Shown piece by piece: positions 1 through 12,500 of a stretch of 64,000 nt of DNA; within the stretch, counting starts at the first letter, position 1, and every line of letters starts with the position of its first letter. This DNA comes from Viridothelium virens (Eukaryota > Ascomycota > Dothideomycetes > Trypetheliales > Trypetheliaceae): NCBI GenBank assembly GCA_010094025.1, contig ML991864.1:18154-82153 (forward strand). Direction: 5' to 3'. Below the pieces are notes generated by a model. The model was not told the DNA's origin. It did no database searches and saw nothing but the letters and a program-made list of their open reading frames with translations. Both the position numbers and the translations under genes were made by a program.

Positions 1-100
1 TTTACCGGACTCTTTTCGCTTATCCTCATCTACAAGTTCTCTCTTCACAATTGATTAAGATAATCCGGCTAAGGTCTGCTATACTGAAGGTTCGGTCGCC

Positions 101-1009
101 ATGATGAAAGTGACAACCTTAGTAGCGATGATAGGTGTTACTCTAGGTTGGGTTTCTACGGCATCATGTCAGTATTGCCCGGTTGAAAGAATCCATCAAT
201 GACAGACGTCATACCCGTACTTTAGCCAACTTCCAATTCGCTCATTAACTTTTCTGATAATTCCCTTTACCGTGTACTTTTTGTTAAGTTGGTTGACAGC
301 AATGACTTCCACATGTCCCGGTACGGTTACCATCACCATCTTCCCTCCAGGCTACAGCACGAGCACGAGCACCAGCACAAGCACGACATCGATTTCGAGT
401 TCGAGTTCGAGTTCGAGTTCGACATCGACATCGACATCGACATCGACGTCGACTTTGGCTTCGGCTTCGACTTCGGCTTCGACTTCGACATCGGCTTTGA
501 CATCGGCTTCGACTTCGACATCGACTCCAACAATAACAACCACGATAACTTCTACGACGACTCCTTCCTCCCCCGTCTATAACACGTACTGCGCCAATCC
601 CACTGCCTCTCCTGAGCCGGACCCACAATGCCCAGGCTCCTCTGGCGAAACAGCCCTCACCCTCAACCAATACTACCGCGTCGTCTGCGGCGGTTACTAC
701 GGCGCCTCCACGCTCCTGAGCAATTCCTCGCACGCTGCGCCCTACTCACTCGCTTCCTGCGTCACGGAGTGCGTAAATTACAATGTCGCGGGCTCCGGGG
801 CGACCACTGGCACAGGCAACTGCAGCATGGTTGTATTGGAACCACCGAGTTTGGGAGCAGGGAGAGCGGGTTACAATTGCTTTAGCTTTGCAGGGCTGGT
901 CAGTAACGACTTCGCGGCAGCGAATGGGCTCGATTGGGCGAGTGGGGTGTTGCTAAGTACATGGGAGGCGCAAGAAGCCCTTTGTGCGCCTGGGCCGAAT
1001 TCTCCGTGA
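101..1009 (+). CDS. Secreted Ser/Thr-rich cysteine protein (two exons)
   Basis: Exons 101-167 and 300-1009 (intron of 132 bp, GTCAGT...ACAG, phase 1) give 258 residues. The first exon encodes a signal peptide (MMKVTTLVAMIGVTLG and following); without it the downstream frame has only a GTG start, so the splice is well supported. The mature protein has a Ser/Thr stretch of about 70 residues (likely O-mannosylated, stalk-like) encoded by a hexamer repeat, then a C-terminal domain of about 140 residues with several cysteines and an NSS glycosylation site, reminiscent of apple/PAN-like fungal wall proteins. Role unknown; probably extracellular or wall-bound. The splice is seen in sequence; the domain comparison is a guess. 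Confidence 0.7.
355..535 (+). repeat. TCG-centred hexanucleotide coding repeat
   Basis: Imperfect hexamer array (variants of TTCGAG, ATCGAC, TTCGGC, GAGCAC) encoding the Ser/Thr stalk of the secreted protein. Because units are built on the self-complementary TCGA core, other frames on both strands are also open here and give artefactual Glu/Asp-Phe or Arg-Ser peptides. Confidence 0.85.
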
Positions 1010-1635
1010 GAGAAAAGAGGTGCCCCGGGGAAGGTTGAGGGAGGTTGTATCGATCTCTTCGAGCGAACTGGGGAGTTTCAATGTTTATTGTCGAAAGGCT
1101 GGACGGGTTCTCTGTGAAGTAAAAGATTAATTTGCTTATGGCGAACGGAAAAGGATTGGACTCATATCTCTATTGTTTAATGTATTTTGAGTTAAGCTAC
1201 CTAATCAGTGGTCGAGAGGAAATACAAGACTCACTATCTGTGTTTTATCTCGTGTTCTATAGTTGATAATTATCTGCTAGCTGGAATCTCTAGTCCGGGT
1301 GCTCCTGGCTTTTCGGTGCTTCTAGAAAAAGGAGAGTAACTCGCTCCATCAGCCTTCGATATGAGATAGGCAAACGTGGAACATCAAGACCAGTCGGTTT
1401 CGACATAATCCCAATTTACTGAAGGCAAATGCACTGTACATCCAGCACTCCGTACAATCTCCTTTGAAAAAGCAGACATAGGCTTGGTTCTGGGTGGTGT
1501 GTGGCTCGCCTCGGCTGCCTGCCGCAGGGACCTTTTAACGGCCTGGCGGCGAAACCCAGTTATTGTCTTCAGGTCCCTTCACCTGAATCTGCAATCAATT
1601 GATCGCTATCACACTCGAATGATGAAGAACGCGAT
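1010..1635. other. Intergenic, nothing recognised
   Basis: Holds the 3' flank of the secreted protein gene and the promoter of the GH47 gene. No convincing reading frame, repeat or RNA gene is visible. Confidence 0.6.
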
Positions 1636-4209
1636 ATGGCGGTCATTACTCTTTCGAAGCGGAAGATAACCGTCCTTCTAGCGGGCCTCGTACTTGTCAC
1701 TCTATTCTTCACCTCCCAATATCCCTCCGACATATACGATAGAACCCAAACTCACCTACGACCCTACCTTGGAAAACCCCATCCAAGCGGGAAGAGCCCT
1801 CAAGCAGATCCATTCCTTGCCCCAAATCCACCATCGCCAGCTGTTCCGCATGTCGACACTGATCGATTGGACTCAGACGGAATCAATGTTGGGAAAACGC
1901 CACAGGCAGCAAAACCAGGCCAAAAGACAAGCAATGGAAAGTTCCAGTGGGCCCATGTGCCGCAAAGATATCCTGTCCAAAACGTAAAAGAGCTTCCGTC
2001 AGCTGTCCCAGACAGTATACCAAGAATACAACATGTATTCGGATCAGAAACAACAGCGATGAAGAATACTCGGCTTGAAAGATTGGAGGCTGTCAAGGGC
2101 AATTTTACACATGCTTGGAACGGTTATAAGAAGTACGCATGGCTCAGCGATGAAGTTGCTCCGGTTTCTGGAACTGCAAACAATCCTTTTGGCGGCTGGG
2201 CTGCTACTCTCGTAGATTCTCTTGGTTCGTAATCAAGGAAGACGATTCTTGTTCCTTAGTCTAATTATCTTTAGATACCCTTTGGATCATGGAGTTGTAC
2301 GATGAGTTTGATGAAGCTGTCAAGGCAATCGACAAGATCGACTTCACGAACTGTGCAATCGATGAACTCAATGTCTTCGAGACAACTATTAGGTATCTAG
2401 GGGGGTTCCTCGCGGCCTATGATCTCAGCGGCGAAAAATATCCACAATTGCTTTCAAAGGCTCAAGAGATGGGTGAAATGCTTTATGTGGCGTTTGACAC
2501 TCCCAACCGAATGCCTATTACCAGATGGAACTTCAAAGCTGCTGCCGATGGAGTACGTCAGGAAGCACACGAGTCAATGCTCGTTGCAGAGCTTGGATCA
2601 CTCACACTAGAATTTACGCGTCTAAGTCAACTGACAAAAGACTCTCGCTACTATGATGCGATAGCACGTATCATGAATCTTTTTGAATCTCAGCAGATGA
2701 AAACCCATCTCCCCGGCCTCTTTGCTGTTGGCGTAAATGCAAAAGATATGAATCTTATGGATGGGACTGGGTTTACCATTGGGGGGATGGTAGACTCCTT
2801 GTATGAATATTTGCCCAAGGTGAGGAGAATCATTCTTCGCGAGCAATTTCATTTCTGATCGTCGGGTTACTGCTAACACGCAGTAGCAACATGTCCTTCT
2901 TGGCGGTGGTTCACAGCAATACAAGACGCTTTATGAGCGTTCTCTTACTGCCATGAAAGCTCATATCTTCTACCGCCCTATGATTCCCGATCCTGTACCC
3001 ATTCTTTTTGCTGGTCAAGTCCACACTAGTGGCTCTACGCCCAAGAACGAATTGAAGACCAACCCCGAAGCTCAGCATTTAGGTTGCTTTGCAGCTGGCA
3101 TGGTCGGAATCGGAGCCAAAATCTTCAATAGTCGTGAAGATCTCGAGATTGCCAAACAACTCAATGAAGGCTGTATGTGGGCCTACGATAATTTTCCTCT
3201 TGGTGTCATGCCTGAAATAATACATACTGTGCCCTGCGACGATTCACAGAGGTGTCCATTTGACGAAGAGAAGTGGATGGACGCTGTTCTTGCGAAGCAG
3301 CCCAACCCGAACACGGCCGAGGCTCGCATCAAAGCCGGCATCTTGCCCAAAGGTGTCACCAAGGTTGATGACACCCGCTACATTCTCCGTCCTGAAGCCA
3401 TTGAGAGTGTTTGGATCCTGTATCGTCTAACTGGAGACTCTTCATTGCCTGATCGGGCGTGGAAAATGTTCAACAGTATCATCGAACACACAACAACGCA
3501 GATTGCACACGCAGGTCTCACGGACTGCACACAACTGAGTGCCAGCGGGAAGCCCCAACTCCAAGACCGAATGGAAAGTTTCTGGACTGCCGAAACCCTG
3601 AAATATTTCTATCTCCTATTCTCAGATCCTGACTTAATCAGTTTGGATGAATTTGTGCTCAACACTGAGGCTCATCCGTTAAGGAGACCGGACCGCGTTT
3701 ACAAAACACAAACTCAGATTAGTTCTACAAAGGACGTGGGCACAAAGGATGATGGTGATGATGTACCCACCAAGGAGGATCTGGATAAGCTATATAAGTC
3801 GCAAGATGAATCGCTCGAAAACTCATTTGCACAAGATACTCCCACCAAGGACACACCTTCGAGCTCAGACTTGGACAAACTCTATGATGCAAAGGACGGC
3901 TCCTTTGACAACACTTTCGCAAAGGATGCTCCCAACAAGGACATACCTACTAAGTCTGAACTGGACAAGCTCTACGACGGTTCGACTGAGAACTCATTCG
4001 CGAAAGATGCACTTGACAAAGAGTCACCTACCAAATCGGAGCTGGACAAGCTCTATGACTCCAAGGATGGTTCCAATGATAACAGTTTCGCGGAAGACAC
4101 CCTTAAAAAAGGACCTTCAACGAAAAACACAGCTAATAAGATAGATAAGGAGATAGATACCGCGCCTCTGATGAATGGGATGAAGGACCTCGACGAGGGG
4201 AGGCTATGA
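1636..4209 (+). CDS. GH47 class I alpha-1,2-mannosidase with repeated C-terminal tail
   Basis: Exons 1636-2224, 2275-2819 and 2887-4209 (introns 50 and 67 bp) encode 818 residues. A short cytosolic N-terminus and one hydrophobic segment (about 11-27) predict a type II Golgi/ER membrane protein. GH47 hallmarks are in order: FGGWAATLVDSLDTLWIM across the first splice, FETTIRYLGGFLAAYDLS, paired cysteines (LGCFAAG and EGCMWAY), LGVMPEI, LRPEAIESVWILYRLTGD, DRMESFWTAETLKYFYLLFS and the calcium-site motif VLNTEAHPL. It should trim alpha-1,2-mannose from N-glycans. The domain ends near residue 650; the last 160 or so residues are a hydrophilic repeated tail unusual for the family. Both splices restore family motifs exactly. 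Confidence 0.92.
3760..4110 (+). repeat. Four tandem coding repeats in GH47 tail
   Basis: About four degenerate copies of a unit of roughly 27-30 residues, consensus PTKSELDKLYDxKDGS followed by DNSFAKD. Acidic and lysine-rich, no hydrophobic core; probably disordered or short helices. Confidence 0.85.
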
Positions 4210-4680
4210 ATTCTGCTCGGGCAAGCACGGTGTTTCGGGCGTTGAGATTGTGATTACAGGATCTATGGAATACGGGTAGGTGTACGACGAACGGCTGTTA
4301 GAGTGACCGGGTTTTGTATCATTGACTCACTGGCAACTGGAAGGAACCGGAGGTTTAGTTGGTCACTATTTCACCTTTTGCATGATTACTGGTTAATGTA
4401 GGTTTAGATTTCTATTTCGATGCGAGTGTTACAAACGCGTACAAATTTAATCCTCGCGGGTGCCTGCATGGGGTGGTCGCGCAATATAACACGTCAAACA
4501 GTGTTACTTACTGTCATTCACATGTTCACTGCTCCTGATACATACCTAAGCGAACGCACGAGCTATTTTCGTGTTGAAAGCTCGCACGCTGTAACCTAGA
4601 AACTCCCACGCTTCACTCAGCGAGTTTCGTTCAGCAAGTTTTACACTGCTTCATCAAATTGCAGAGGATCTTGTTCAGCT
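4210..4680. other. Intergenic, nothing recognised
   Basis: 3' flank of the mannosidase and promoter of the dynamin-like gene. No feature seen beyond AT-rich segments. Confidence 0.6.
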
Positions 4681-7034
4681 ATGGACTCTAACTTTAGTAC
4701 CACCTCCCTGGACACCTTGCAAAACGCTGAACAACGCAAAGTCCTGGATGTTGTAGACGGGTTCCGGCGCAGCGGCCTTAGCAGTATCCTCAACTTACCT
4801 CAGATTGTCGTATGTGGGGATCAATCCTCTGGGAAAAGCTCCGTACTGGAAGCGATTACGGAGATCCCTTTTCCTCGCAAGGAAAACCTTTGCACTCGCT
4901 TCGCCACCGAGATTATACTCAAACGAGACGATGAGACAGCTGTTACCACTACGATCACCCCCGACAAGACTAGACCTCAAGCAGAGCAAGACAAGCTTCA
5001 TGGCTTCCGCAAAAGAGTCGAGAATCTACGTGACTTTGCTGGTCTAGTTGAAGAGGCTACTATCCTGATGGGCCTAGACAACGCGAAGAACTCGGCGACG
5101 AAGGCTTTCACCAGAGATGTCCTGGGAGTGGAGATCTGTGGACCGGACCGTCCCCAACTTACGTTGGTCGATTTGCCTGGCGTCATTCAAGCTTCCAGCA
5201 GTGAAGCAACGGATGCTGATGTCGATCTGATACAGCAGCTTGTCAAGGATTACATTGCCAATGAGCGGACCATCATTCTTGCTGTCGTATCAGCAAAGAA
5301 TGACTTCAACAATCAGATCGTCTCTCGGTATTGTCGTGACGTTGACAGAGACGGCAGTCGCACTCTTGGCATAGTCACCAAACCCGACTGGCTAGTCAAA
5401 GGTTCAGCAAACGAGCAATGGTGGGTATCTCTGGCACAGAAAAAATCGGTCTATTTCAGACTCGGGTGGCACATGCTCAAGAACCGCTCTGAGGATGCCA
5501 TGTCATGCACTTTTCAAGAGCGGAACTCGGCTGAGAAGGTCTTCTTCTCGACTAGCACATACCAAGATCTCCCGCGCGACATGCTGGGAATCGAGACTCT
5601 GAGGACAAAGCTCAGCAAGTTGCTACACAATCATCTGAAGAAGGAACTCCCCAATCTGAAGAAAGAGCTTCTAGATGAACTGAGCAAGACGGAAAGCGAA
5701 CTATCAGCACTAGGGGCAAAACGTGCGACTATTGCAGAGCAGCGTCAGCTTTTAACTGCAATCAGCATGGAATTTTATGAGCTTGTCAGTTCTGCTGTTA
5801 TGGGGCACTATGAGCAGGCGTTTTTTGGACCCATCGACACTAAGACTTCGCTCAGTGCAACGACAAACCTCAGAAGATTGCGAGCGGTGGTACAGGATCT
5901 CAACTTGAAGTTTGCTAAAAGTATGCGCTTCCGTGGCCATAAGTACTCAGTCAGCCGCAAGGAGTCAAGTCGGCCTATAGAGGAAGGCATTGTACCTAAG
6001 GATGGGTCTGGAGGCGAAGATTATGTTATCGACTCCTTGGGCGAGCCTGAAGACAAAGATTCTGACTTGGATGGTGGGGCTACCAAGCCCCCAGTCGATT
6101 CGCATTCCCATGAAGATGACGATGGCGGAAGACACGATTTGACTACCGGACCCATACGTCTAACCCGTACACAAGCCGAAGACTGGGTACTCAAAGTGCT
6201 GAAGCGGTCCCGTGGACGTGAGCTTCCTGGAAATTTCAATCCAATGCTCATTAGCCACTTGTTTTGGGAACAGTCTGAGCCATGGAAGAAGCTGGCCAAC
6301 GACCATATTGATGAAATCGCGAAGAAATGCACTAAATTTGTCCGTCTTGCCCTCGAAAATGTGGCAACAGAAGACGTGTGCGGTCGAATATGGGAATTCA
6401 AAGTTGAAAATGCTCTCAACAATGCGCTTATAGGAAGTCGTGCGGAATTGGCCAAAGTACTGAAAGATAAGAGTCGTCATCCCATCACGTACAACCACTA
6501 CTACACAATGACAATTCAGAAGGAGCGAAGAAGAAATTACAGTCGGCTATTGGACAAAGCAACGACCACTGCAACAGAGTTTCTCAATGTACAGCAGTTC
6601 AATAAGGGCACTCTCGGACCAACCACCAAGTCCTTCATCAGTCCACAGAAGCTTCAGCAGGCACTAGACGAAACGATCGTACTGGATATGGATGGATTCT
6701 CCGCCATAGAGGCTTTGGATAGTCAGCAAGCCTACTACAAGGTAAGCAATAAACTTACAGAATTCAATGACCAGACTAATTCGACCCGCAGGATGAAATG
6801 AAATACTTCATTGGAGTGATTACTAAACAAGTCATTGAGCGTCATCTTGTCGATCCGCTCCCAACGAGCGTCTTGTCCCCTTCTATCATTGCGGGCCTCA
6901 GTGATAATGAGGTAGCCTTTCTCGCCGCGGAACCGGACGATATAGTCAGCAGACGGACATTTCTCGAGGAGCGCAAACAGATGCTCGAGAAGGGACAACA
7001 GACGTTCCGGCGGGCAATGGGTGGGCTGTATTAA
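4681..7034 (+). CDS. Dynamin-family GTPase (fungal Mx-like)
   Basis: Exons 4681-6741 and 6792-7034 (50 bp intron, GTAAGC...CGCAG, phase 0) encode 767 residues. The GTPase domain has a P-loop GDQSSGKSS at 46-54, switch-II DLPG at 164-167 and TKPD at 233-236. A helical middle/stalk region follows; a charged, likely disordered insert near 430-480 interrupts it. The second exon completes a C-terminal GED-like helix region (about 670-767). No PH domain or transmembrane segment is seen, so this is a soluble dynamin-like protein of the fungal Mx/Vps1-like accessory group, not Vps1 or Dnm1 themselves. Substrate membrane unknown. The family call is firm, the cellular role is not. Confidence 0.9.
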
Positions 7035-7288
7035 GAACTGGGGCCCGATCAATTCGAACGAATGTCTCAACAAGATACTCACAAGTATGGCGAGATCATG
7101 ACCTCCAAGGCATTCTAACGTGTTGTGCTGAGAGACTGCAACGATCCTGAAAGGTGCGGATGTAATTCTTGACGCGGGAGCTTCCTGCAATTCAATCAAC
7201 GGCCCGAGTACTTTCATAGTACTCTATGTATCTTGTTAGTCTCCAGACTCTATGCTCTATCAATTGATCAATGTCTTCTTCTGCAGCT

Positions 7289-8388
7289 CTACTGCCCTTC
7301 TAATTTCGGCTTTATCAAATTTTCCGCATGATCATGCTTAGTCTTCTCTTGAAAATCTGGCCTGGGTATCTCAATCCCTTCGTGCATACGACCATACGTG
7401 ATACCGCCCAGTCTCGCCATCGGCCGTAACACCTAAAGAAGAAGCCATTAGCACAGCCACGCCTTAAGCATTAACTTCACAAAACACCTACCGCAGGATC
7501 AATCAAGTTCCTATCCTCATTAATCGCGTCCTCCCTCGCCCAGAACCTGACCCCCTCAATGATAGCCAGCACCCCCGTCTTCTTCCCCGGCGTCGCCCGA
7601 CTCTCAAACTCCCTCGTCTCCATCAGCTTCCCCTCGACGCTGAACACCGCCTCCTTGACGCGATCCGCCTTCACCACGCTCGACTTAGCCGGGTGCAATC
7701 CGCTGAGGGCCCACTCGGAGACGCCGTAGGGCGCGTTGATGGAGGTGCTGTTGGCCGCCTCGATGTAGTGCTCCGAGATGATGTTGAGCGTGCACTCGCC
7801 GGAGTCGGTGAGGTTGCGCAGCGAGTCCTTGGCCTTGTCGAAGCCGCCTGCGTAGCCGACGGTGAAGACGGGCGGGTCGTGGTTGATGACTTGGAAGTAG
7901 GAGAAGGGGGCGAGGTTGGTGCTTTGACCTAGGGTGTGGATGCGGTTAGATTAGATCGTTTGAGTAATCGCATACGATGTTTGAAGGGGATTGGCTAGGT
8001 TACGGGTCGAAGAGGTTTGAAGTGTTGTATGAGGTAGTGCTCGCTTACCGTCCTTTGAGCGTGTGCTGCAGAAGCCGACTGGTCGGGGTATTATTCCGCT
8101 GATGAGCAGCTTGTAGTTCGACACCGCCGGCCTGCCCTCAGCATATGGATCAATCTCCACATGTTCCTTCTTTAGACACTCCCCACCATCGTTTGGACCA
8201 TCGCCCAATTTCCAGTCCGGCTTTCGAGTTTTCGTAAATACCCATTTGTCATCTTCAATCCAATCCGGCCGCGTTGCTTCGACGCTCTTGAAGTCAGGAT
8301 GTGGATTGCGTTGGACATGCTTCTCCGAGTCCATCATCTGTTCTATGGCTTTGGGATCGTGGGCGCGCTGCTCCTGCTCTGAAGACAT
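7289..8388 (-). CDS. Flavin reductase-like (FMN-binding split barrel) protein
   Basis: Exons 8388-8049, 7928-7492 and 7432-7289 (introns 120 and 59 bp) encode 306 residues. The core has the split-barrel signature ISGIIPRPVGFCSTRSKDG, running across the first splice into STNLAPFSYFQVINHDPP, then LHPAKSSVVKADRVKEA and RLGGITYGRM. Such proteins bind FMN and are related to flavin reductases; the physiological substrate is unknown. An in-frame ATG at 8484 would add 32 Arg-rich residues resembling a mitochondrial presequence; I chose 8388 because it matches the usual hydrophilic start, but the longer form is possible. Confidence 0.85.
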
Positions 8389-9589
8389 TGTGAGTGTGCG
8401 CAAATGCTTGGCTGGCTTTACGATGGTGGGATGGGATCTGAGCCGTGGAATTGAAGTGATTGGAATACGTCTTGAGACCTGCATGCAGAGAGACAGTCGC
8501 TTTGCAGGGTCTTATCAAAGACAAAAGCTGGCCTCGGATGTCTATCGGCATACTGAGGTATCTGCGCATGAAGTACGTCATACTACGATCGGTTCATTGT
8601 TGCGGGGTGCATTTCGGAGGACCGCTCCTGGATGAGACGCCATCGGCGTTGCTCTCTCGAACGCGGAATCCCGCCAATGGCTGGAGTCGAAAGGAGAAAA
8701 TTTGAGCGTATCATGACATTCGTCGTCAGCTAATGGATATAGTTACTACTTAGGTAGGGCTGTTGGGTTATCATCGCACTGCCTGGCGTTGTGGGACGGA
8801 ATGTTGACGGGAAAAGCAACACCGAAACAAGAATTAGGCGCCTGGCGTTATGTAAGGACGCGAAGGTGACCCGTGCCTAACTCGCAATCCTTCATTGTCC
8901 GATGAACGGCAACGACTTTCACGTTTTCGCATAGCCAGCATCGTGAGAGTTACAGGTGATTACCAAGAGGAAAAAAAAACGCCAACGGACTTCAATTTTT
9001 TACGAGCCTCCATGGTGATCCTGCAGCGACCTCAATTCATAAGGATTTCTGCAGATCACACGCCGAGGAAAATGGAGAACGTGAAGCTCGATTAGAAGAA
9101 ACGCGATTTGCGGACACCCAGCGGCCTCTCACTTTAGAATATGTACAAATCGGCATCGATACCCTTTTCAGATGGTATGCAGAGCACCCAATGCCAATGG
9201 TCATCTCATTCCAATGCACTCGGTACCTAGGTAGACCAACAGCAAAGCACAAGTGGGGCTGTGGAAGGAGCGCTAGCCTGTCCTGCTTGCAAAACCGCAA
9301 CCCCGGCACGGAGTACCAGCTTTGTGTTTCTTGTCCAGCTCTGCTTCGAACACATGGACCATGCAGCAAGCGCCTGGCTGGTGAGGCTGGCCATGCTACC
9401 AAGCACATAACGCGCTTGGCAATTCATCGGTAGGCTAACCTCAGCATGGCCTTGGGTTAAAACCTCGAAGCTCCAGACATCTATGATAATGGACAGCAGT
9501 GCAATCAGCGTCGGGAATTAAAGGCAATGATCCAGTACGGAGCTATCTCCTGATGATAGGTGGTCTTCACAAGACCAGCTGGAGTCGCA
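8389..9589. other. Intergenic, nothing recognised
   Basis: Divergent promoter region between the flavin-reductase-like gene and the STAND gene. Several short open frames on both strands overlap each other and lack signal, family or splice support. Confidence 0.55.
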
Positions 9590-12500
9590 ATGGTCCTCGA
9601 ACCACTGAGCGCATTCTCTGTTGCTTGCAACGTGCTACAGATAATTGAGCTGGGATCAAAAGTATTAAACAACGCCCTGGATTACCGAAAAGCTGCGGAT
9701 GGAGCTCTTACTGAGCACCAAGACCTTCGCAATGTGCTGCAGTCTCTAAGAAATCTCAATGCGGATTTACGGGCTTCAATGCCTAAGCTGGGAGGATCAA
9801 ACTCTCTGAGCACTACCGAAAACCGCCTGTTGGAAGCTAACGCAGAGTGCTTACGATTATCAAATGACTTCATAGATTTTCTTGATCGGCTTAAGATCAA
9901 GAACAGACACGCAATGCTAGAATCTATACGCATGAGCATCAAGACGTTGTGGTACAAAGAGAAGATGGAAGCGATGGAGAACATGCTCTCGAAAGCGCGA
10001 GACAACCTGAATGTCGCATTCTTAGTGTACATGAAGTGCGTCTCGAAACGTATGAAGATGTCTAGGATTCTTCTTATTGACGTGTCGATTTCAGTTCCAA
10101 GCAGGCCACGTCAACAAGCCAAAGTGAAATACTGCGATCCACTACACGCGTGGAAGGGAGCATTTTGAATGCTGTCAATTCCTCCTCCGGCTCGATAAGG
10201 GATGAGATCAGACTACTTGCGGAGCAACTCGAACGCACTAGCCTGGATGCTACACAGAATCAGACGATCCTGCAATTCGCCGTGTCAAATCGAGACTTTT
10301 TAGAAAGTTTGTCTGATCAGCTGAATTCTATACTTTCCCAACACAATGATGTTCAGGCCCTCACAGAAGAACGTCAGGTGGCTGATGCCCAGCAAAAGAT
10401 TTTGGATAGCCTTCACTTCCCACAAGTCCAGGAGCGTAGACATCAGATCCACGAGGCCCATAATGAGACCTATCGATGGATTCTACGCCCTGGGCTTGAT
10501 CAGAGACGGCGAGGAGATGACATGGTTGCTTGGTTGTCCTCCAAGATGGAGACCAGGAAGATCTATTGGGTTTGTGGTAAGCCAGGATCTGGAAAGTCTA
10601 CACTGATGCGATTCCTGGACGACAATATCAGCGTTCGGGACCATATGTTTCCCTGGGCTGCCGACTGTACCGTTTTGAAAGCACAGTGGTTCTTTTGGGG
10701 TCCAGGGAATAAGTTGCAAAAGTCTATGGACGGTCTCCTTCGATCCCTGTTGATGCAACTACTTGAACAAACGCCCAATCTAGTCCCACAGGTAGTACCA
10801 CTTGGGAAATGGAGAGCCGCACGGACATCCGTGAATCGGACGATCGAATGGACCGAGTCAGACTTGCGGTATTCGCTGCGGGAATACATGCTGAGTGTCC
10901 GAAAGTCTTCCAAGGTGTTCTTGCTTGTGGACGGTCTTGACGAGCTCGAGGGCACTGATGAAATGCGGGATGAGCTTGTAGATCTATTGACGGATCTTGC
11001 AAGTTTGGAGAACGTCAAGATTTGCTTGTCTAGCAGACCTTGGAATGTTTTCAGCGATTCGTTTAGCGACATCCCCCAATTGAGGCTCGAGGATCTCACA
11101 TATGATGACATTAGTAAGTATGTCAAGTCACAGCTTCGCAGTCACAAGCGATTCCAATATTTGCTTCGTCACGACCGCAACAATGCAGAGAGTCTCATCT
11201 CAACTATTACAAGAAAAGCTGCGGGCGTCTTCTTGTGGGTTCGACTGGTAGTACGAGAGCTACTCAAAGGCCTTCGAGATGGAGATGGCGTTCGTGCCAT
11301 GTGGAAGACACTTGACGGAATTCCAGCGGATTTAAATGAGTATTTTCAGCGTTTGATGGATTCGATTAGCCCCCAAAACCGTCTTGAAGCTTCTACGTAT
11401 TTACAGATCACGCTCCACGAGGAACGCGATTTCGTATCACTGCATCCTCATCGTCTCCTTGACCTGTCATTTACTGATGAAGGGTTTCCCGATTTTGTGC
11501 TCACAAAGCGATACAAATTTGGTGGTCTCGATCTTCTCGATCGCGAGGGACTCAAATTTCTCATTGATTCAACTGCTCGGCGATTGAACAGTCGTTGCAT
11601 GGGTCTACTGGAATGCCTGTACGAGCCTGATGACTTCTTGATAATAGACGATTCGGAGATTTCAGAAAGCAACGAAGCAAGGGCTCCCCAGCGCGATATA
11701 GTCTTGGAACCATCGATATATCCTCATCTTTTTGAAGGGCGAGGCCTCCTGCGTCCATTTATGATAAAAGTGGAATTTCTTCACCGAACGTGCCGGGACT
11801 TCCTACTGACTCCAGAGATTCAAAGTGTATTACATCAGTATACCAACGGACCGTACGACGCGAGAATGTTCCTTTTGAACGCCAGGATTGCACAAATGAT
11901 GGCACTTGAAGCAGCGGAGACTGGCCCGAACTTATCGCTTGGCCTTGCAAGTTACCTTATGAGCGTTCTCTCGTTGCCGAGTTGGAAAGACACCCCGTCA
12001 TCAATTACCGCCGCAACGATGATACAGCCCGTTATTGAGACTCTTTTCCAAAATTACGAGTTCTCGGAGAGTTCTTGGTACATCGGCTCCTCATGTGCTG
12101 GTTGGCAGGAAGAGAGGAGCTCATTCCTCACGTTGGCAATTGATTTTGACCTAAATGGCTACATCATGGCATTTATGACACCAGAGCAAGTCAGAAATAA
12201 ACGAGGCCGTCCTATTTTGGATTATATCCTCCGGCCAAGGTTCGCACACTCGCCAGAAACCCTCAATATTGGAAATTCTGCCCCGAATCCCGAGCTTCTG
12301 AACCGAGTTCTGGAATACGGGGCTAATCCTAATGACGTTTTTGAGGGCGTATCGGTCTGGGCCCTCTTTCTCTCATTCGTAGCGGACTGGCTTGCGATCG
12401 ATGGTGGGAACGCCTTCGAGAAGCAGGCTTACTTCAACGCAATTGCAATCTTGATTCGTCATGGCGCGGCCTCAAGACTACCGCGATCTTGGCTCTCAGG

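Noticed and set aside
284-733. Minus-strand Arg/Ser-rich and other overlapping frames at the hexamer repeat
   Set aside because: Produced by the self-complementary repeat opposite the spliced secreted protein gene.
7693-7932. Plus-strand Val/Gly-rich frame
   Set aside because: Antisense to the second exon of the flavin-reductase-like gene; translation is low complexity.
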